A program made the translations under genes and the position numbers. A stretch of DNA of 64,000 bases from Malania oleifera. Lineage: Eukaryota > Streptophyta > Magnoliopsida > Santalales > Ximeniaceae. The DNA lies in assembly GCF_029873635.1 (NCBI RefSeq), contig NC_080423.1, positions 105,443,773 through 105,507,772 on the forward strand, given 5' to 3'. The notes under the pieces are model-generated. The model was not told the DNA's origin and searched no databases. It saw only the letters and a program-made list of their open reading frames with translations. Every line of letters begins with the position of its first letter. The stretch's first letter is position 1. This document shows, piece by piece, positions 11,860 through 21,906 of this stretch.

Positions 11860-12778
11860 AAAGATAGAAATGAAAGACAATAAGAAGGACCAACCTACTA
11901 CACAAGATTTACAGAGAGAAGTAAATAATACAAAAAAAGAAATGAATAAAATTCAAATTGAAATGAATAATTTAAACATGAAAGTCAAAATTTTAGAAAA
12001 AGGAAAAGCAAAAGTTGAGGTTATTGAATCATAAGATGTTTATACACAACCAGATTTAGAAAAGGAAATTTTCCTTAGATACTTGTCAAAAGTCAACATT
12101 CATAAATGGTATACAGAAGTTAAAATTGTTATTAACAAAATATTTGTTTTAGTTGCCTGTGCTCTTTTAGATATAGATGCGGATATGAATTGTGTTCAAG
12201 AAGGATTAATACCAACAACTTACTATGAAAAAACAAATACTCAACTTTATGGTGCCAATAACTCAAAATTACGCATAGATTACAAAATCACAGATGTTCA
12301 TGTATGTAACAAAGAAATATGTCTCAAAACAAGCTTCATACTTGTCAAAAATATTGAACAAGAAATTATGCTTGGAACACCATTTTTTACGTTAATATAT
12401 CCATTTCAAGTTGATGAACAAGGTATTCATACAAAAATTGGTGGCCAAGAAGTTACATTCGAATTCATAGAAAAAATGAAAGAAAAAAAAGTTAATACTT
12501 TAAAAGATATGGCAATCAAAAGGATTAATTTAATCAAACAGAAAAGAAAACATATTAAGCAATTATCAAAAGAAATTCATCATAAAAGAATTGAACAAAG
12601 AATTCAAACCCAGAGGTCAAAAGTAAAATTGATCAATTTAAAGAAAAATTAGAGAAGAAAGTTTGCTCAAATTTACCTAATGCATTTTGGTCAAGAAAGA
12701 AGTATATGGTAAGATTACCATATGTAAAAGATTTTACTGAAGACAAAATACTTATTAAAGCAAGACCTATACAAATGA
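11860..12778 (+). pseudogene. pararetroviral protease and N-terminal reverse transcriptase stub
   Basis: A coiled-coil-like stretch (about 11865-12030) precedes a retropepsin-like domain (open frame 12083-12652). The expected active-site D-T/S-G region reads ALLDIDADMN, so the triad is altered. The later hydrophobic flap and C-terminal part (IMLGTPFF, about 12367) are recognisable. A frameshift near 12645 leads into the start of the RT, with the conserved KARPIQMN at about 12756-12779. The RT stops exactly there and the sequence jumps to movement-protein sequence. Catalytic RT and RNase H motifs are absent from the window. Confidence 0.65.
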
Positions 12779-12971
12779 ATCTTCAAAAGACTAATTAAAA
12801 ATAGTAAAGATGTTTATTTACGAGTGAAATTTGTATACAATAATGAATATTTTACAATTGATGATAATGTAATCACTATAATTAGATGCAAAGATGAAAA
12901 GGAGGGGAAAAACTATTCTTATACATTTGAAAGTTCTAATTTCCTACTTTTTATTTTGAATGTTATCTAAA
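12779..12971 (+). repeat. partial second copy of the pararetroviral unit start
   Basis: Starting at ATCTTCAAAAGACTAATT this 193-bp stretch matches 9000-9170 with few changes, except that it keeps about 30 bp that the first copy has lost. Similarity ends after GTTATCTAAA. The offset between copies is 3,779 bp. Confidence 0.85.
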
Positions 12972-14050
12972 ATTTGATTTTTATAATTGTGAAATATGAA
13001 GAAAAAAATTATTTAAAGTCGTGCTTTTTAATTTTATTTAATTGAAAAATATAATGACAAGAAAACACACATTCTAAGCGTAAAATTTAAGTACTTGGAT
13101 GTTTATACATAGATTCCAAATTTACGTATCTAAATGTTTATTTTTTAAACTGTATTTCAATTTTTTATTCTATATTTGTTAATATTTAACATTGGTCTTT
13201 AGAAATTTGAGATCTAATACTACAATTATTAGTTCGTTGATGAATGTTAGCCATGAATTTATCAAATTTCAAATTGAATTTTTCATGAATCTAAAGCATA
13301 TAGACTCACAAAAAAAAGAAAAACATATATTAGCAAACATCTAAATTGTCTAATGTACTTTTGATACACAACATTTGATATAAAATATATCAAATACTTT
13401 TAACCAAACAACTCACAAATCCATAAAGTCCAATGCTTACGTGCATGCCAATACCGAAAACAGAGATATCCATTGGAAAAAATCGAATCAATAAGCAATT
13501 AAAATACAGCCCCATCCATTCCTTCAAACATTTGGAATTCAAGATTCAATTCCATCATAAAAGCAGGGAGTTGATTGTTTTCAAAGAGTAAACAAACACT
13601 AATTTGAGATCGAGAATTAATTTAAAATTAGAAATTACATGTACACAAATTTGTAATTAAAATTGTTGCAGAATAGACTTCTATTACAAAGATAAAGAAT
13701 TGTTGTTCATTGTGGATTACAGGTTCAATAGAATCTATTTATAGGAATTTATTTATTACTAGAGATTCGACTTCCAAAAACGTTGCGTATAACTAACAAC
13801 TACGAATGATGAAGGGTTGTGAAATAGATAAAGATGGCATTCATAGCTCAACATGAAAAGTCAAAAATTGGGACATAGGAGGCATTTTAACTTTGAATGA
13901 ATGAACCAAGAAGGGTAAGTTTGAAATTTTAAATTTGTCATCTATAGGATTACTAAAGTTTGTGAATGTGCGTCGCGATATCATTTGTTCGTGATAAGTA
14001 ATATTCAATTTAAAAGTATTAAATTATCTAACTTGGAGGTTTGAAATTGT
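12972..14050. other. AT-rich sequence, no gene seen
   Basis: I see no coding region, repeat or RNA gene in this stretch. It ends where a GC-richer LTR-like block begins. Confidence 0.6.
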
Positions 14051-15032
14051 TGTTGTCAAAAATTGAACGGCTTTAATGGATCATCCTTCACCTGTGACCA
14101 CTTGAAAAGAACCAAACGTAGATGGCTTAGAGGACCCAGGGTGTACTCCGGGGGATCACTTTGATGCCTAAGTTAGGGACTGTGGGAGGCTTTAGATTGC
14201 AACAATAAAAGAAAAGTGAGTGTGATGCTTACCTCCTCCCGAAGTAGCCTTTTATAGTGGTAAAGACATGTCCTCCTTTGATTTCATATTTATGGGCATA
14301 TTATTACGTTTATAAAGGATTATGGATAATTTAAGGGCATTTATGCGGGGGGTTTTATTAGCGATTTTATAAACATTTCCCCTCATGAATGTGTCTATTG
14401 ATTTTAGTATATCGGTTACACTTGGGTGGTAATGGTGGTTTTATAGTCGTATTCCCTTATGAATGTGCGTATTAATTTTGGATATATTAGTTTCCCCCCT
14501 TACTCTCAAATTTTTGAAACAAGTTTCTTTTATTCGAGAGTGTTTCAAGGTATGTCGTATGAGCTTCCAATGCAATCCAAACTAGTCACTACGTGCCCCA
14601 ACTCAATATGAGCCGATTGTAAAGTGTTTTTGTCTTATTTTGATTGTAGAGCCTATTGGTTCGAACCAATTACTGGGTGATTTGTCTTAATATGAGTTGA
14701 TCTTCAACTATTCGGCTTAATCCAAGCTGATAACCGAGCAATTTAGCTCAATTCGAGCCGGTTACCATGCAAGTTGGCTCAATCCGAGCCGATTACCTCA
14801 ACATTCAGCTCTAATCGAGTTGGTTACTTCACTATACGACTCAATCAAAGCTGAGTGTTTCATTATTCAACTCAATCCGAGCCTATCTCAAACTATTCGT
14901 CTTAATTCGAGCCATTCTCCAAATATTCAGCTCAAATCGAGCTATTTAGCTCAATCTAAGCCGATTATCATACAAGTTGGCTCAATCTGAGCCGATTGAT
15001 TCAATATTCGGCTCCAACTGAGCCAGTTGATA

Positions 15033-16730
15033 TATGATGACCCGACCCTTCATATGGACCCAGGTGTCACTCACTTATATCAAATACCTGTACCTATTCA
15101 AGATACGTAAAAAACCCACCTTAAATAGGGATATAAGGGTATAAATCATATATAACTTCGATGTAAATGTTGCGGAAAAACATAAACATCCATTGGGATT
15201 TCTATTAGCCTTATACCAGAGTTTACTAATACATCCACAATTACATAAAACCAGACATGGGATAAATCTTGTTATTACAACCCTCCAAAAAGGACTTTCA
15301 TCCAGGTTTAATACAAGATTCAAATGCTTACATAAGCTAACCAAAAATTATCTCCCCAGTCCCTTTAGCTACTAGGACCGACGTACTGATGGACCTGAAA
15401 ACAAAAGTTGTATGATAGGGTGAGACACCTCTTAGTAAGGAAGAAAGTGTTACAACAGTGTATGACTGCATAAATGCACATTTTCATACAAACTCATACA
15501 TTTGAAACATTTGTTTATAATACTGTACCATATAACATTTATCTACACATCAAATATTTAAATCATGTATATGATTATTAGAACACCTCCAGTTTGGTAT
15601 GACAATTTTCCTGTTTACCCCGTGGCACGGGTTGTGCACTAATTGCCTCTGACAGTGTCCTGTTCATGCAGACAAAGCTGAGAATCTTTTATGATCCAAC
15701 CACCCCTTGGTTTATTTTTACCAGCAGCTTACTAACTTCTCGCAGGTCGACCATCTAATATACCCATACTGATTTTAAACATGTATGGTTGCACTGCCAG
15801 CATCGGTACCTAGCACTAGGAGTTTATTTCAACCCCCGAACTGGAGTATCTTTCAACCCCTTTTTCTGAAGTTTCTTTCTACTTATTTTGGTCACAAGTT
15901 GTGGTTCCAGTATCATATATACAATTTATAGCAAAACAGTAACCTGTGCAATTTCACTATTTTTCACAAATTCAGATAATCACATTGGGTTCAAACCGGC
16001 GCCTTTTAACTCAGTTTACCCCTTTTTGTTTACTGATTCAGCTCGGTGTATCACCGGCCTCCGTTTTTCACATTCTTAGTATAACAAATTGGAAATTCGT
16101 TCCCATATCTATATCAATAGTATAGAAAATTCATACATTTTCATTTCAACATATATCACACAAGTTTAATTCAAAAACCCGCTAAATGATAGAAATCCAG
16201 TAAACATCATTTAAATGAATAAGTAAAGGATTTGAGCATCTCCTACTATAGTATAAATACAAATAAATGATTTTTGTAAAGTTTGGAGATCATACATTGA
16301 AATCCTCGTTTTTACCAAAAACCGTAAAATAGTAAAACCAACATTTCTATTTAGTAGAATTTAGCAAATAAATAGTTAAATCATACATAATAACATAAAG
16401 TAGCTTTTTAGTGGTTTGGTTTTTCCAAAAATGTTGTTGTAATCAAATTCCCCTTACCTTACACTCGAAACAAAACTTCATCCGAACACGGTCCAAATCG
16501 ACAACCCGGGACCCTCAAAACCTAAAACCACGGAATATAATCTTACTATATCTTCTACTACTATCCAAATATCCAATCAAAACTAAGATCATATCCCTAC
16601 CTCAATTTTTGGGAAAAACCCGAAGATCTCCGAAACAACGATCTGATCCGCGGAAATTATAAAGTTTTCTCTTCTGATCCACGCAGTACCCTCCATTTTT
16701 GGAAACGGACGATGAAGAGCGAAGAATCTT

Positions 16731-16761
<31 letters not shown>

Positions 16762-17048
16762 TTTGGAGAAACTTAGCTCTTAAGCAACTCAAATTGGATA
16801 TTTATAAGGCCTTTGACCCAATCCAATTCGTCGACGAGGCGACATCTTCGTCGACGAATCCACCACACAGCTCATCGACGAGGCCATCCCTTCGTCGCCA
16901 AGTTCAAGTTCTGGCTATTTCTCTTATCCGCTCGGTATTTGCTCGTTGACGAGGCTCTGAATTTCGTCGACGAGGATCTAAAGGACTTCGTCGACGAACG
17001 TGACCCTTCATCGACGAATGCAGCCTATTTTAGGTTTGGGTCTCTACA
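15033..17048 (-). mobile_element. solo LTR of the Tekay-like gypsy family
   Basis: The 2,016-bp sequence matches, end to end, the LTRs of the gypsy element at 37786-48844. It shares GACCCGACCCTTCATATG near the left end, many internal blocks and the right end GGGTCTCTACA. The first bases read TATGATGACC where the other copies have TGTGACGACC. No internal region is attached, which fits unequal recombination between two LTRs. I could not find a matching target-site duplication (TGATA left, ATACG right). Open frames here, such as the minus-strand one at 15075-15344, recur in all LTR copies and are probably not genes. Confidence 0.8.
16799..17017 (-). promoter_or_regulatory. LTR promoter: TATA box with TCGTCGACGA array upstream
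   Basis: Read on the minus strand, TATAAATA (16799-16806) is followed downstream by a GA/CT tract (16731-16758). Immediately upstream lie about eight copies of the palindrome TCGTCGACGA or one-base variants (16828, 16848, 16872, 16891, 16942, 16963, 16988, 17008). The arrangement is that of a U3 enhancer next to a core promoter. The role is inferred from position and repetition. Confidence 0.5.
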
Positions 17049-17462
17049 ATACGCCTTAATCCGAGTTGGCTGCTTCATTATTCGGCTCAATTCAAGTCGA
17101 TCCCTAATTTGGCTCAATCCGAGAAGATAATCATGCGATTTAGTTCAATTAGAGCTGGTTGCTTCACTGTACGACTCAATATGAGCCAGTTGTTTCATTG
17201 TTTGGATCAATTAGAGTCTATTGCTTCATTGTTTGGCACAATCTGTTTGACTTAATCTGAGCTAGTTGATCCGCTCTTTGGCTCAATCTAAGCCGATGTG
17301 TCTATTATTCGGCTAAATTCGAGTCATTATGTATACTAAAAAAAATTTGATCAGTTTAGTCCTTATCCAAGTGGCCTTTTGCCGAATAGACTTTGCGGAG
17401 CTAATTTTTTGTGGCCTCATGAGCGGTGGTCATCAAATAAGTCATTCCTGGTAAATTGTCCA

Positions 17463-17755
17463 CACTCCTTGGTTGCCTCATGAGTCGTGCTCATCAACTG
17501 GGCATGTATTCGGGTCCTTATGAGGAGTGCTCATCAGATGGGTCATTGTTTGTGAGTCATGCTCACTCTTTGGTTACCTTATGAGTTGTGCTCATCAATT
17601 GAGCATGTTTTCAGGGCCTCATGAGCGGTGCTCATCAGATGGGCAATTATTGGTGAGTCGTGCTCACTCCTTGGTTGCCTCATAAGTTGTGCTCATCAAC
17701 TGGGTATGTTTTCGGGGCCTAATAAGTGGTGCTCATCGTTAGCCTTGGTGGCTTC
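17463..17755. repeat. 101-bp tandem repeat, about three units
   Basis: CACTCCTTGGTTGCCTCATG or a variant begins at 17463, 17564 and 17665. Each unit carries two copies of a GTGCTCATCA motif, so there is a shorter periodicity inside. Confidence 0.85.
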
Positions 17756-17766
17756 ACCATCATTCT

Positions 17767-19660
17767 TGAAATTAGGAATAGCTTTCCAAGAGGGGGGGGG
17801 GTGAATTGGTTTTAAAAAAATTTTCCCTTAGAATTAGTTCTTTTAAGTTCCAAATCTTAGAAACAATCACAATCAATCACAACAAGATCAAAATCTCAAT
17901 TTAAGTAACAATATGTGAAAATTTGCTGCACTTAGTTTAAGCCCTGTATCACAATTATTTTTCTTCTCAATGTTCAGTTTTTAAATAAACTTTCAGATTA
18001 ATAGGTCAAGGATAATCAACCAACATAGTCCCTTTCGGTTTCCTCAATCAATGTTGATTTATCTAAAACGAATTACCTTCCGGTCTATTTAACTACCAAA
18101 CATTCAGAATTGAAATTTAAAACTACCACGCAGATTATATCCTTGAAAAATAAAGAGTAGAGTAGAGAGAGAAGAACACAAGGATTTTTACGAGGTTCGG
18201 CTTCAACACAGCCTACGTCCTCGCCCTTGACCAAATCGCCAAAGGATTCACTATTACCGTTCCTTTATCAGTCGGAACAAAACCAATTACAAGCACTCCT
18301 TAGGAAAGGCTAGAGCCCTCCTTCTCCAAACAATCTCCCCTTATTTGGTCCAACGATTCAACTACTCAAATCGTCAACAAGCCCTATTACAAAGATAGAA
18401 AAATAATACGTATAAGAACTTGCTCCTCAAAGAGCTGATTAGTACAAGTTTAAAACACTAATGCACTTCAGTAAATTCAGAATATGAATTTCAGAATGAA
18501 GCTCTGAGAAATTTATCACTGTGGGTATCTTTCAAGGAAAGAATCAGCAACTCAATGATCAAACACAGTGAGATTCAGCAAGAACTTCTTAATTTCGAGC
18601 AAGGATGAGAGCAATATAAGGAACTTTCAGAATTTCAGAGTGAGAGAGAGTATGACAGCATAGTATGAGCTATTAATAATCTTGGTAATTAATTCAATGA
18701 GTCTTGGGGGTATTTATAGATATATAAAACCTTCTTACTTGTTCCCCAAAGGATACTCAGACTTGTTTCCATATATTACACTTAATTAGGTTTCCAAAAA
18801 TTTGAATTTCAAAAATTATATCCGTTGGAAAACAGAAAATTGCTGCGAGGCAGACGACTGTAAAGTCCTGACAATCGTCTGTCCATTTAATATAATGATA
18901 AAAATCATAGGCAGAAAGGTGACAGTCGTCTGTCCCTTGAGTGGCAATCGTCTGTCATCAGAATATAAGGTGACAGTCGTCTGTCCATATGATGACAGTC
19001 GTCTGTCCATGTGAAATTTTGAACCTTTTAGTAACATATAAGGTGGACAGTCATCTATGAAACTTTCACAGACTTCTCACTTTTCACTAACAGTCGTCTG
19101 TGGGAACCTTGACAGTCGTCTATCAGGCTTCTGTGTTTTAATTTTAAGCCTTTAATTTAGTCAGTCGTATGTCTATAACCACATAGTCGTCTATCAACTG
19201 AATAAATTTCTTTCTTAGTTACTTTTTGATTTCTCTCTCATTTTTACTTGGAATATAATTTTGTTTTAACTTCGAAAACATGTTCCAAGTTATTATCTTA
19301 AGGTCTCTAAGTCTCTTTGTTTAATGAGCTTCAAATTGAAAACTTCATACTTGAATAAACTTAAAGTACTTACAGAGACTTGTCCTAAGTTCTCAAAAAT
19401 TCTCCTTTGTTCTGAACTTTCTTTGTTGCTAATCTTTGATCTCGCAGAATAATCTAAACTTTGAGCTCTCATGTTGATCTTCTTTAATCATCATGCTCTT
19501 ATGGTCTTCGGATTTTGATCCATACTATCAGTTATTGATTCATGCTACATAAGTAGCTTTAATATGAATTCTTGAGAAAACACAACACTCAACTAAAACA
19601 TGTTAAATCCTACTTATTTGTTAGCATCAAAATGGAGTATCAAACCTAGTAAGCCCAACA
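17767..19660 (-). repeat. 3' LTR of the SIRE-like element
   Basis: The 1,894-bp repeat starts TGAAATTAGG and ends AGCCCAACA on the plus strand. It matches the right LTR along its whole length, including GGTTTTTACGAGGTTCGGC-like R-region sequence near 18185-18205 and the motif array at 18850-19200. On the transcribed minus strand it is the downstream LTR. Confidence 0.85.
18711..19200 (-). promoter_or_regulatory. SIRE LTR promoter: TATA box with GACAGTCGTCTGTC array
   Basis: Minus-strand TATAAATA lies at 18711-18718. Upstream of it in transcription are about nine or ten copies of GACAGTCGTCTGTC or variants, including 18870, 18921, 18942, 18972 and 18993. The right LTR repeats the arrangement with TATAAATA at 27716-27723 and motifs from about 27877 to 28135. 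The motif is an imperfect palindrome. A regulatory role is inferred. Confidence 0.5.
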
Positions 19661-19683
19661 ATCTCCCCCTTTTTGATGATGAC
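19661..19683 (-). other. polypurine tract of the SIRE-like element
   Basis: Directly inside the 3' LTR the minus strand reads AAAAAGGGGGAGAT before TGTTGGGC. This is the classic primer site for plus-strand DNA synthesis, and it fixes the LTR boundary at 19660. Confidence 0.8.
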
Positions 19684-20218
19684 AAACAAGAAGCAAAAAT
19701 TTTGAGTGAGCCTTAAAAAGACCCCCCTTTCAATAAGCTTCATCAATATACTTTATCAATATCATTCATGCTCTATCAATATCATTCATGCTTTACTCAA
19801 ATTCAATTTAAGCAAAATTTTGGCTAAACACTTCTCCCCCTTTGACATCAATAAAAAAAAATATAATTTGAGTATATAATGATCAAGGGAAAATAGCAAT
19901 TTTAGTATGTGTGATACCAATGTTAATGTAATAACATCAATTGATTAAGAATTATGCTCAAGTGAGAACTCAAAATACTCCCCCTGTCAATCAGCATACT
20001 CAAAGTAGAATTTGCAAAGTTTTCAGAATTATCATTAATATTAGAACTTATAATTACATCAAACTGATAACAAAAAATTGCAAAAGTTCAAAGTTTCAGA
20101 GCTAGAATACATATAGAGAATCATAGTGTGTAGCTTACACATTCTCCCCTTTTGTTCAACAAAACAAAAATACATCCAAAATTAAAGCATACAAAAGAGC
20201 AAAAACACCAACATAAGT
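19684..20218. other. non-coding tail between env-like ORF and PPT
   Basis: I see no gene here. It has AT-rich sequence with a short local repeat (TATCAATATCATTCATGCT near 19755-19795) and several CTCCCCCT blocks, which are purine-rich on the element's sense strand. Confidence 0.5.
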
Positions 20219-21514
20219 CTATATGTCAGAGTTAGTGTCACTGTCTTCAGCAATTCCTTTTCCTTTGGATTGTTGTGAACCTTCTTCTTCTTCAGTTGCT
20301 GCTTCATCATCTCCTGCATCTTCTTCTGCTTCTTTTTCTTCTTCTTCTCCTTCACCTTCTTCAGATTCAGCTTCTTCCTTATCAAAATTTTTACTATCCT
20401 CATTATCTGAATCAGTGTCATGTTTAGTGACATGATGTTCTATCTTAGCAATACGAGTGTCTAATGAGGTATACTTGTCATCAATGGTGGAAAGTTTATC
20501 TTGAAGAGAAGAAAAGTTTTCTCTCATTTCAGAATTGAAGTTAGTATAATTCTGATAAAATAGAACAAACCAAGGTGGCATATCAGCTTCTTTAGGAGCT
20601 GGACTCCTTGCCTCAGGTGCAGGTCTTGCCGGTCTATTTCCCCAAAACATCCAACCCTCGGTATACTTTTTGTAACCCATTTGTTTCAATGTAGTAGATG
20701 AGAAGACATGATAATGGGTTCTTTTTACTATTTTTGAAGCTGGAGAGAGGACTTGAAAATGGGCAAAGATTAAGGAAAGAATACCACCGTATGGAAGCCC
20801 AATTCTAGGAGATTCAAACTTCATCACCATCCACTTTAGTATGATACTAAATAAGTCTAGTTTCTTCCCTTTGAGTAAGCACCACATAACAAAACAATCA
20901 AAATACGACACGTGATCAAAAGATCCAGACCTTGGAATTATGTTGTATGCAATGATCTTATGCAGAATTTGTGCCTGAAGATTAAGCTGCTTGTATGGTG
21001 GAGGATGTTCAAAATACACAGGTGCATCATTCATTACAAGAGGCAGAAATTCTTATGGTGTAAATCCTTGTTCCATGGTCCAATGCTTCTCAACTAGTGT
21101 ACACTCAAAATTCCCATGCTTGATATGAAGAATTTTTTGTAATGAGTGTGGGGTAAGTGTTATCCTTTGACCATAAATTTCAGAAGTAATGCCATCTTCC
21201 TTCTTAACCAAGTTAAAGTAAAAAATCTTAATTTGATCCAAATAATAACCTTTTACTTGATGAAGGATAAATTTGTCCTATAATATAGCTTTGAACATGT
21301 CTAAAATTTCAAGAAAATTTTCTTCAAAGAAGGTAACATCTAAAATCTTACAGAACATCGGTTCAATAGCTGATAAATGATTCTGATACAACAATTTTGT
21401 GTGTGAAGAGACCAGCCACTTTTCGATGTCATTGTTGCTTGTAGGCTTTGAAGAAGACGAAGAAGCTTTGTCCTTCTTTCCCACAGTTTTGGTATGAACC
21501 ATCTTGATAAGCAT
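20219..21514 (-). pseudogene. env-like ORF downstream of pol, two in-frame stops
   Basis: One continuous minus-strand frame of about 430 codons runs from ATG 21514 (or 21502) to TAA near 20219. It is interrupted by only two stops, TAG at 21278-21280 and TAA at 21053-21055. The N-terminus is basic and serine-rich (GKKDKASSSSSKPTSNN). The middle is a globular region with YFDCFVMWCLLKGKKLDLF and IGLPYGGILSLIFAHF. A proline-rich linker follows, then a predicted coiled coil (MRENFSSLQDKLSTIDDKYT), and the tail is very rich in glutamate and aspartate. Position after RNase H and before the PPT matches the env-like ORF of sireviruses. The middle part recalls the plant domain labelled putative plant transposon protein. 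No clear signal peptide or C-terminal anchor is visible, so the env label is positional only. Confidence 0.6.
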
Positions 21515-21629
21515 AAACCCTAGATTTGTATGGAGTAGGGTATGATGGATAATCGTTTTGTGAGGCTTGGGAGAGAAAGAACTGAAAGGAAAGAGAAGAG
21601 AAAATGTTTTAGAGGAAGGAAATACGAAT

Positions 21630-21850
21630 GGTCAGTCATCTGTAGGGTTTAAAAATCATGTTTTTAAGTGAAAAGTACCTTACGTGGGCGAGACAGTCGT
21701 CCGTCTCTAATTGGACAGTCGTCTGATCACAGATAGTAGCCTGCCAGTCAACTACAAGCTCACTTGCAGTCGTCTGTCTACTGTCTTTTACACAGACAGT
21801 AGCCTAGCAGTCGTCTATCAGCTCCTTAGCAGTCGTCTGTCCTGACCAAA
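21630..21850. repeat. CAGTCGTCTGTC motif cluster between RNase H and env-like ORF
   Basis: Variants of the LTR motif recur here about seven times, for example near 21693, 21714, 21771, 21810 and 21828. They interleave with ACAGATAGTAGCCTGCCAG-type spacers. This is outside the LTRs and just upstream of the env-like ORF start on the minus strand. Confidence 0.7.
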
Positions 21851-21906
21851 CTTAGCTTCTTCCCTTTTTAGTTAACTTCTCTTATATGTAACATGCCTAA
21901 TTCTCG

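Larger units (their letters stand above)
9000..12971 (+). mobile_element. endogenous pararetrovirus remnant (Caulimoviridae-like)
   Basis: On the plus strand the remains occur in the order movement protein, coat protein with one CCHC zinc knuckle, retropepsin-like protease and the first part of a reverse transcriptase. That is the layout of plant pararetroviruses. The unit 9000-12778 is followed without a gap by the beginning of a second unit (12779-12971) that starts at the same viral position. No LTR, PBS or PPT is present. The frame is broken many times by stops and frameshifts, and most of RT, all of RNase H and the start of the movement protein are absent, so this is a dead copy. Genus is uncertain; petuvirus- or florendovirus-like organisation is possible. 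Confidence 0.75.
14590..17330. repeat. array of degenerate ~45-bp repeats, interrupted
   Basis: Units centred on variants of GGCTCAATCCGAGCCGATTAC recur about 11-12 times from 14590 to 15030 and about 8 times from 17049 to 17330. Between them sits the 2,016-bp solo LTR. The core is itself near-palindromic (CGGCTC...GAGCCG). Divergence between units is high, so the array is old. Confidence 0.75.
14051..17766 (-). mobile_element. LTR-like block, minus orientation, split by a solo LTR
   Basis: The segment around 14090-14180 has a shape often seen in plant gypsy LTR leaders (GGGTGTACTCCGGGGGATCA, then GATGCCTAAGTTAGG). CCTTTTATAGTGG near 14249-14261 reads as a clear TATA box on the minus strand. 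To its right, upstream in transcription, lies a long array of degenerate repeats around CTCAATCCGAGCCGATT, interrupted by the solo LTR 15033-17048, followed by a 101-bp tandem array. No coding region belongs to it. Its ends were not fixed, and the SIRE-like element abuts it at 17767. Confidence 0.45.

Noticed and set aside
16813-17130. 105-residue plus-strand open frame
   Set aside because: It runs through the TCGTCGACGA array of a solo LTR; the apparent VDE-type residues are translated repeat units.
20223-20435. Serine-rich plus-strand open frame
   Set aside because: It is the antisense shadow of the acidic tail of the env-like ORF.
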